From JAABTH01 sp964492615 (lineage in GTDB: Bacteria > Bacillota > Dethiobacteria > DTU022): a stretch of DNA of 64,000 nucleotides. The stretch spans positions 41,123-105,122 of the forward strand of contig CAZBKZ010000005.1 of assembly GCA_964492615.1 (NCBI GenBank), given 5' to 3'. The notes beneath the pieces are model-generated. The model saw only the letters and a program-made list of their open reading frames with translations. It was not told the origin of the DNA and made no database searches. Shown here in pieces: positions 59,631 through 64,000 of this stretch. The position numbers and the translations under genes are program-made. Position 1 is the stretch's first letter, and every line of letters starts with the position of its first letter.

Positions 59631-62600
59631 TGGCTCCCACCGGCTTTAGCGAAGACAGCCTAATCGAAAAACCGGCCATAGATCTACTGGCTGCCTTGGG
59701 TTGGGAAACCTATAACGCTTACGGTGAATTCGAACAGGGTCAGAGCCCCCTTGGTCGTGAGAACAAAGCCGAGGTGGTTTTAACATCCAGGCTGCTCCCT
59801 GCGCTTGAAAAGCTGAACCCTAATGCCCCCGGCGAAGCGATCATCCAGGCAATAGAAGAGCTGACCCGCGATCGCTCCCGGTTGAGCATGGTTGCTGCCA
59901 ATCATGAAATCTATGAACTGCTGAAAAATGGGGTAAGGATTCAGGTTCCCGATCCTGACCAGGGTGAACGCACAGAATATATCCGCATCATCGACTGGGA
60001 AGAACCGGCCAACAACGATTTCCTGCTCTGCTCGCAGTTCTGGATTACCGGCGAAATGCATACCCGCCGCGCAGACCTTGTGGGTTTTGTAAACGGCCTG
60101 CCGCTGGTATACATGGAATTTAAAGCGGTTGATAAAAGATTAGAAACAGCATATTTCAATAACCTGCAGGATAATAAAGACACCATCCCCCACCTGTTCT
60201 GGTATAACGCTTTCATTATTGTCTCCAACGGCAACCAGAGCAAGATCGGTTCGGTTACTGCCGGTTGGGAACACTTCGCCGAGTGGAAGAAGGTAGGCAG
60301 CGAAAAAGAAGAACCTAAGGTTTCTCTGGAAACAATCCTGAAAGGCACCTGCGAGCATTCACGCCTGCTTGATCTGGTTGAAAACTTCACCATCTTCATG
60401 ACAGTTCCCGGCGGACAGGTAAAACTGATCGCTAAGAATCATCAGTATCTGGGGGTTAACAACGCAATCGAAGCTTTACAAAATATAAATGAGCGAGAGG
60501 GCCGCCTTGGTGTATTCTGGCATACCCAGGGCAGCGGTAAAAGTGTGTCGATGATCTTCTTTTCCCAGAAGGTGCTGAGAAAAGTGCCGGGCAACTGGTC
60601 TTTTGTCATCGTCACCGACCGCAGGGAGTTAGATGATCAGATCTACAAAAACTTCAGCTCCTCCGGGGTGGTAACCAAAAGCAAAACCCAGGCTGAAAGC
60701 AGCCGCCACCTGCGCCAACTGTTAAGTGAAGATCACCGCTACATTTTTACCCTCATTCATAAATTCCGTACCGAACCGGGAGAAACTCACCCCGTGCTTT
60801 CAGAACGCGAAGATATAATAGTGATTACCGATGAAGCCCACCGCAGCCAGTACGATACCCTGGCCCTGAACATGCGAACAGCGCTGCCAAAAGCATCATT
60901 TCTCGCCTTCACCGGTACTCCCTTGATCGTGGGCGAAGAGAAAACGAAGCATGTCTTCGGCGACTACATCAGCGTTTACGACTTCCGCCAGTCTGTGGAA
61001 GATAAAGCTACCGTTCCCCTGTATTACGAGAATCGCATCCCCGAACTGCAGCTTACCAACCCAAACCTGAACGAAGATATGGAAACGCTGCTTGAAGATG
61101 CCGCTTTGGATGAAGAGCAGGAGAAGAAACTGGAGCGGGAATTCTCCCGTGAATATCACCTGATAACCCGTGATGATCGCCTTGAAGCAGTTGCAGAAGA
61201 TATTGTGGAGCATTTTACCACCCGCGGCTTCCAGGGCAAAGCGATGGTCATATGTATTGATAAAGCTACAGCTGTGCGCATGTATGATAAGGTTCAAGAT
61301 CATTGGCAGAAGAAGCTTGATGAACTGCGGCTAAAGTTTAAGGGGTCTGCTGAACCGGAACGCACAGAACTTGCGGACAGGATCAGGCTGATGGAAACAA
61401 CAGATATGGCCGTTGTGGTATCACAATCCCAAAACGAAATCCATGACATGGAGCAGAAGGGGTTAGATATACGCCCCCACCGTAAGAGAATACTTAATGA
61501 GGATCTGGAGAAAAAGTTTAAAAAACCGGATGACCCCTTCCGCCTCGTATTTGTCTGTGCCATGTGGATGACCGGCTTTGATGTGCCATCCTGTTCAACC
61601 CTCTACTTAGATAAGCCAATGCGCAATCACACCCTGATGCAGACCATAGCCCGGGCCAACCGGGTATTTGGTGATAAGGTCAGCGGTTTAATCGTTGATT
61701 ATGCCGGAGTATTCCGCAATCTTGAAAAAGCGTTGGCTATCTACGGTCCGGGCGGTGCAGGTGAAGGTGAAAAACCGGTTGAAGATAAGGAAGCGCTGGT
61801 TGAAGCCCTTAAGCAAGCTATTGAAGATGCCTGGGCGCTCTGCCGGGAAAAAGGTATTGACCCGCACTTGATCAAGGGCGCAGAACCTCTGAAAAGATTG
61901 GAGCTGCTGGATAGTGCGGTTGATGCCCTAGTCGCTTCCGACGAACATAAAAAGCGTTTTTTGGAGCAGACTGCTTTTGTGGACAGACTTTATAAGGCAG
62001 TTTTGCCGGATAAGGTAGCCCATGAAGTCCAGGCTGACTGCGAACTGGGCCGTGTATTATCAAGGATGATTCGCAATCTTACCCCACAGGCTAATATATC
62101 GGGAATAATGGATGATGTTGAGGAACTGCTTGACAGTTCAATTGCCCCAAAAGGTTATGTGATCAGGGAAAAAACGGATGAAGAAGGCAACGTGCATTTG
62201 GTCGATTTAAGTAATATTGATTTTGATGCGCTGCGCCAGAGGTTTGAAAAGGGACGAAAACATACTGAAGCAGAAAAGCTGAAAGGGGCAATAGCCAGAA
62301 AGCTAAACACAATGGTTCGCTTAAATCGACAGCGCGTTGATTATCTCGAAAAGTTTCAGAAGATGATAGATGACTACAACAGCGGCAGTGTAAATGTTGA
62401 AGAATTCTTCCGCCGTCTGCTGGAATTTACCCAAAGCTTGACCGAGGAAGAGCGGCGCTCGGTAGGCGAAAACCTGACCGAAGAAGAGCTTGCTTTGTTT
62501 GATCTGCTCACCAAACCGGAACCGCAGCTGAAGAAGAAAGAGCGAGAACAGGTTAAGAAAACAGCCCGGGAACTTTTAGAAACCCTGAAGAAAGAAAAAC

Positions 62601-62791
62601 TGGTTCTCGATTGGCGCAAGCGCCAACGCGACCGCGCCCAGGTCAAAGTAACTATCGAAACCCTCCTCGATGCAGGTTTGCCGGAAATATATGACACAGA
62701 ACTCTATGAAAAGAAAACCACAGCCGTCTACCAGCATATCTACGATAACTACTTCGGGGCTGGGATAAGTGTGTATAGTGAGGTGGGGTGA
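59630..62791 (+). CDS. hsdR: Type I restriction enzyme subunit HsdR
   Basis: 1053 residues from the ATG at 59630 (GAGGAG 8 bases upstream; GTG at 59627 possible). The N-terminal nuclease region has a PD-(D/E)XK-type stretch: RRADLVGFVNGLPLVYMEFK, with the catalytic E-x-K. The motor has Walker A HTQGSGKSVS (Lys304), DEAH-box DEAHRS (401-406) and the later helicase motifs FTGTPL and QTIARANR. The C-terminal third is helical and binds HsdM. It cleaves DNA far from the site after ATP-driven translocation. The reading frame is intact, so the system may be active. Confidence 0.97.
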   Translation: MAPTGFSEDSLIEKPAIDLLAALGWETYNAYGEFEQGQSPLGRENKAEVVLTSRLLPALEKLNPNAPGEAIIQAIEELTRDRSRLSMVAANHEIYELLKNGVRIQVPDPDQGERTEYIRIIDWEEPANNDFLLCSQFWITGEMHTRRADLVGFVNGLPLVYMEFKAVDKRLETAYFNNLQDNKDTIPHLFWYNAFIIVSNGNQSKIGSVTAGWEHFAEWKKVGSEKEEPKVSLETILKGTCEHSRLLDLVENFTIFMTVPGGQVKLIAKNHQYLGVNNAIEALQNINEREGRLGVFWHTQGSGKSVSMIFFSQKVLRKVPGNWSFVIVTDRRELDDQIYKNFSSSGVVTKSKTQAESSRHLRQLLSEDHRYIFTLIHKFRTEPGETHPVLSEREDIIVITDEAHRSQYDTLALNMRTALPKASFLAFTGTPLIVGEEKTKHVFGDYISVYDFRQSVEDKATVPLYYENRIPELQLTNPNLNEDMETLLEDAALDEEQEKKLEREFSREYHLITRDDRLEAVAEDIVEHFTTRGFQGKAMVICIDKATAVRMYDKVQDHWQKKLDELRLKFKGSAEPERTELADRIRLMETTDMAVVVSQSQNEIHDMEQKGLDIRPHRKRILNEDLEKKFKKPDDPFRLVFVCAMWMTGFDVPSCSTLYLDKPMRNHTLMQTIARANRVFGDKVSGLIVDYAGVFRNLEKALAIYGPGGAGEGEKPVEDKEALVEALKQAIEDAWALCREKGIDPHLIKGAEPLKRLELLDSAVDALVASDEHKKRFLEQTAFVDRLYKAVLPDKVAHEVQADCELGRVLSRMIRNLTPQANISGIMDDVEELLDSSIAPKGYVIREKTDEEGNVHLVDLSNIDFDALRQRFEKGRKHTEAEKLKGAIARKLNTMVRLNRQRVDYLEKFQKMIDDYNSGSVNVEEFFRRLLEFTQSLTEEERRSVGENLTEEELALFDLLTKPEPQLKKKEREQVKKTARELLETLKKEKLVLDWRKRQRDRAQVKVTIETLLDAGLPEIYDTELYEKKTTAVYQHIYDNYFGAGISVYSEVG

Positions 62792-62870
62792 GAAAAGCTT
62801 ATTTAAGCAACTATCTTGAATTTAATCTAATAATAAACTTTGGGTCGTTAACCTTTTTATAGACAATTTG

Positions 62871-63782
62871 CTAAGCTACTGCAGCCAACCTCTCTGATCT
62901 AAGTGAACTGAGATACTCACCCGGCGACATATATCCGAGTTTTTTCTGAATCCTCTTCACATTGTAGAAGCAATATATATACTCAAACACCGCCGCCTTC
63001 ACGGACTCTTTCGTTTCGTAATGCGTCCGGTGAATCAGCTCTTTCTTCATGGTTGCAAAGAAACTTTCCACCCAAGCGTTGTCTCCCGGCATACCTACGC
63101 GAGAGAAGCTCTGGCAAAGACCATACTGCTTCAATAGGTCCATGACCGCTTGTGAGGTGTATTGACTGCCGCGATCGCTATGAAAGATGCATCCTTTTTT
63201 TAACCTGTGCTTTGCAAGCATGGTAAGTATCGCGTTAACGACTAACTCTTTTGTCATCCTGTCCGCCATATGGTCTCCCAGCACTTCTCCGGTCAGGATG
63301 TCCTTTATTACACAGTGGTAAAGGAAGCCCTCGCCTGTCCTCAGATAGGTGATGTCGCTTGTCAGGCCCATTCTCGGAACTATCGGGAAGTAGTGGTCCC
63401 TTAAGATATTGGGATATCCTTCACCACGGGCTTTTTTACTGTTGGTCAGACTTCTTGTCCGGTGCTTGTTGTGGCAGGAGTCAAGGCCTAACTCTGCCAT
63501 ATACTCAGCACATTTTTTACGGCCGATCTTTTCCCCTATTTTACGCAGCTGAACCGTTATCCTGTCCGGGCCGTATGTCCCTCGGTTTGCTTCAAATTCT
63601 TTTTTGATCACCTCTTTGAGGTGTTCTTCCCTTTTCTCTAAGGCTTCTCGTCTACTTTTCCAGGAGTAATAGCCTGTTCTTTCAACTTGTAGGATCTTGG
63701 CCCACTTCGCAACCGGATGCTCAGGGCTATTCTTGATGAACTCATATTTTATTTTTGGTGCTTCGCGAAGTAGGCCGCTGCT
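62871..63782 (-). CDS. IS3-family transposase OrfB (DDE integrase domain)
   Basis: Minus-strand frame from the slippery site near 63782 to the stop at 62871, 303 codons. The rve integrase core is complete: GLTSDITYLRTG (first Asp), FHSDRGSQYTS (second Asp) and NAWVESFFATMKKEL (catalytic Glu). HTH_21-like sequence AEYMAELGLDS precedes it. A GTG start at 63611 has been possible, but the frame is open to the A7 run, consistent with expression by -1 frameshift from OrfA. The IS3/IS150 group fits. Confidence 0.93.
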   Translation of the reverse strand, partial: SSGLLREAPKIKYEFIKNSPEHPVAKWAKILQVERTGYYSWKSRREALEKREEHLKEVIKKEFEANRGTYGPDRITVQLRKIGEKIGRKKCAEYMAELGLDSCHNKHRTRSLTNSKKARGEGYPNILRDHYFPIVPRMGLTSDITYLRTGEGFLYHCVIKDILTGEVLGDHMADRMTKELVVNAILTMLAKHRLKKGCIFHSDRGSQYTSQAVMDLLKQYGLCQSFSRVGMPGDNAWVESFFATMKKELIHRTHYETKESVKAAVFEYIYCFYNVKRIQKKLGYMSPGEYLSSLRSERLAAVA

Positions 63783-64000
63783 TTTTTTAACATGTCTCGC
63801 TCTATCCTAGTCTCGGTGAGCTGCCTTTTTAGATCTCGGTTTTCTTCTTCAAGCGTGGCATACTCGGTCTTGTCACCATCTGATGTATATTTCCGCCTCC
63901 AGTTGTAGAGCAGGTTCTCATGGATACCCAGGTCCTCTGCTAGCTCCTTAACCGTCCTGGGACTGGCATAGGATAGCTTTACTGCGTTCTTCTTAAATTC
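63749..64000 (-). CDS. IS3-family transposase OrfA (5' end outside window)
   Basis: 84 codons to the window edge. The helix-turn-helix of IS3 OrfA is visible: FKKNAVKLSYASPRTVKELA, EDLGIHENLLYNWRRKY. A coiled coil follows, LEEENRDLKRQLTETRIERD, ending MLKKAAAYFAKHQK. The A7 run at 63782-63788 (ATGTTAAAAAAAGC) is the classic slippery sequence for frameshift to OrfB. The start codon lies beyond 64000. Confidence 0.9.
   Translation of the reverse strand, partial: EFKKNAVKLSYASPRTVKELAEDLGIHENLLYNWRRKYTSDGDKTEYATLEEENRDLKRQLTETRIERDMLKKAAAYFAKHQK

Larger units (their letters stand above)
62871..64000 (-). mobile_element. IS3-family insertion sequence (right part cut off by window)
   Basis: OrfA and OrfB in the arrangement of IS3/IS150, with a programmed frameshift site. 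The left end should fall shortly before 62871 (terminal bases between about 62820 and 62870), but the inverted repeat cannot be verified because the other end is outside the window. It sits directly after hsdR, and hsdR is not interrupted. Confidence 0.85.

Noticed and set aside
1..64000. tRNA, rRNA, CRISPR arrays and prophage genes
   Set aside because: None was recognised by eye. A covariance-model scan (tRNAscan, Rfam) would be needed to exclude small RNAs.

Overview
The window looks like a chromosomal segment of an anaerobic, Gram-positive-type bacterium (Bacillota, Clostridia or a neighbouring class). The evidence is strong AGGAGG-type ribosome binding sites with many GTG/TTG starts, sigma-A promoters, an iron-sulfur and ferrous-iron based physiology (feoAB, a flavodiiron protein, two radical-SAM or flavin oxidoreductase genes), a 6-phosphofructokinase with the pyrophosphate-type GGDD/PKTMDND signature, a SwrC-like RND pump without outer-membrane partners, an Amidase_3 cell-wall hydrolase, a dockerin-bearing secreted protein and a class-I cyclic-di-GMP riboswitch. 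No rRNA, tRNA or CRISPR array was seen. Taxonomy is inference only.

Layout. 0-3.5 kb: a truncated peptidase C26 gene, three copies of a REP-like palindrome, an orphan D12-class adenine methylase, and a leftward ECF sigma / anti-sigma / two-membrane-protein operon. 3.5-11.7 kb: FMN-dependent alpha-hydroxy-acid oxidase, PIN-TRAM protein, a large RND pump with a coiled-coil insertion, and an OmpR/histidine kinase pair. 11.8-15.7 kb: a TetR regulator with a probable operator in front of a radical-SAM/SPASM enzyme, a dockerin protein and a spermidine-synthase-like protein. 16.4-20.5 kb: a self-contained membrane protein / winged helix / ABC ATPase / two permeases / mini-protein operon with a perfect palindromic operator candidate. 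20.6-25.4 kb: an iron block with DtxR, FeoA, FeoB and a FeoB-associated Cys-rich protein under two matching DtxR-type boxes, then a J-domain-CheW fusion and an erythrin-VIT1 ferritin-like iron transporter.

25.5-47.7 kb is mixed housekeeping: PNPOx-like flavoprotein, nitroreductase, metallophosphoesterase, lipoprotein, TPP-dependent enzyme, HU preceded by a c-di-GMP riboswitch with a competing terminator, a secreted membrane-anchored protein, a GAF-PAS-GGDEF-HD-GYP protein, phosphofructokinase, amidase, an S51-like protein carrying a cysteinyl-tRNA-synthetase-like tail, shikimate kinase, flavodiiron protein, PatB-like lyase, DHH phosphoesterase, SIMPL lipoprotein and a class-III aminotransferase with a Cys4 insert. 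48-53 kb holds a periplasmic-sensor hybrid kinase coupled to a REC-PAS-GGDEF(degenerate)-EAL phosphodiesterase. With the GGDEF/HD-GYP protein and the riboswitch, this gives synthesis, breakdown and sensing of c-di-GMP within about 22 kb.

53-64 kb is accessory: a decayed REP-associated (RAYT) transposase, an orphan prenyltransferase-fold protein, a DUF3796-Xre pair behind a perfect palindrome, a complete type I restriction-modification operon with an AlbA_2/HATPase (Schlafen-like) gene translationally embedded between hsdS and hsdR, and an IS3-family element running off the right edge. The best candidates for something not yet described are the embedded AlbA_2 gene in the RM operon, the c-di-GMP riboswitch driving HU, the J-domain-CheW fusion, the S51-CysRS-tail fusion, and the 29-codon ORF whose stop overlaps the ribosome binding site of the radical-SAM/SPASM gene.
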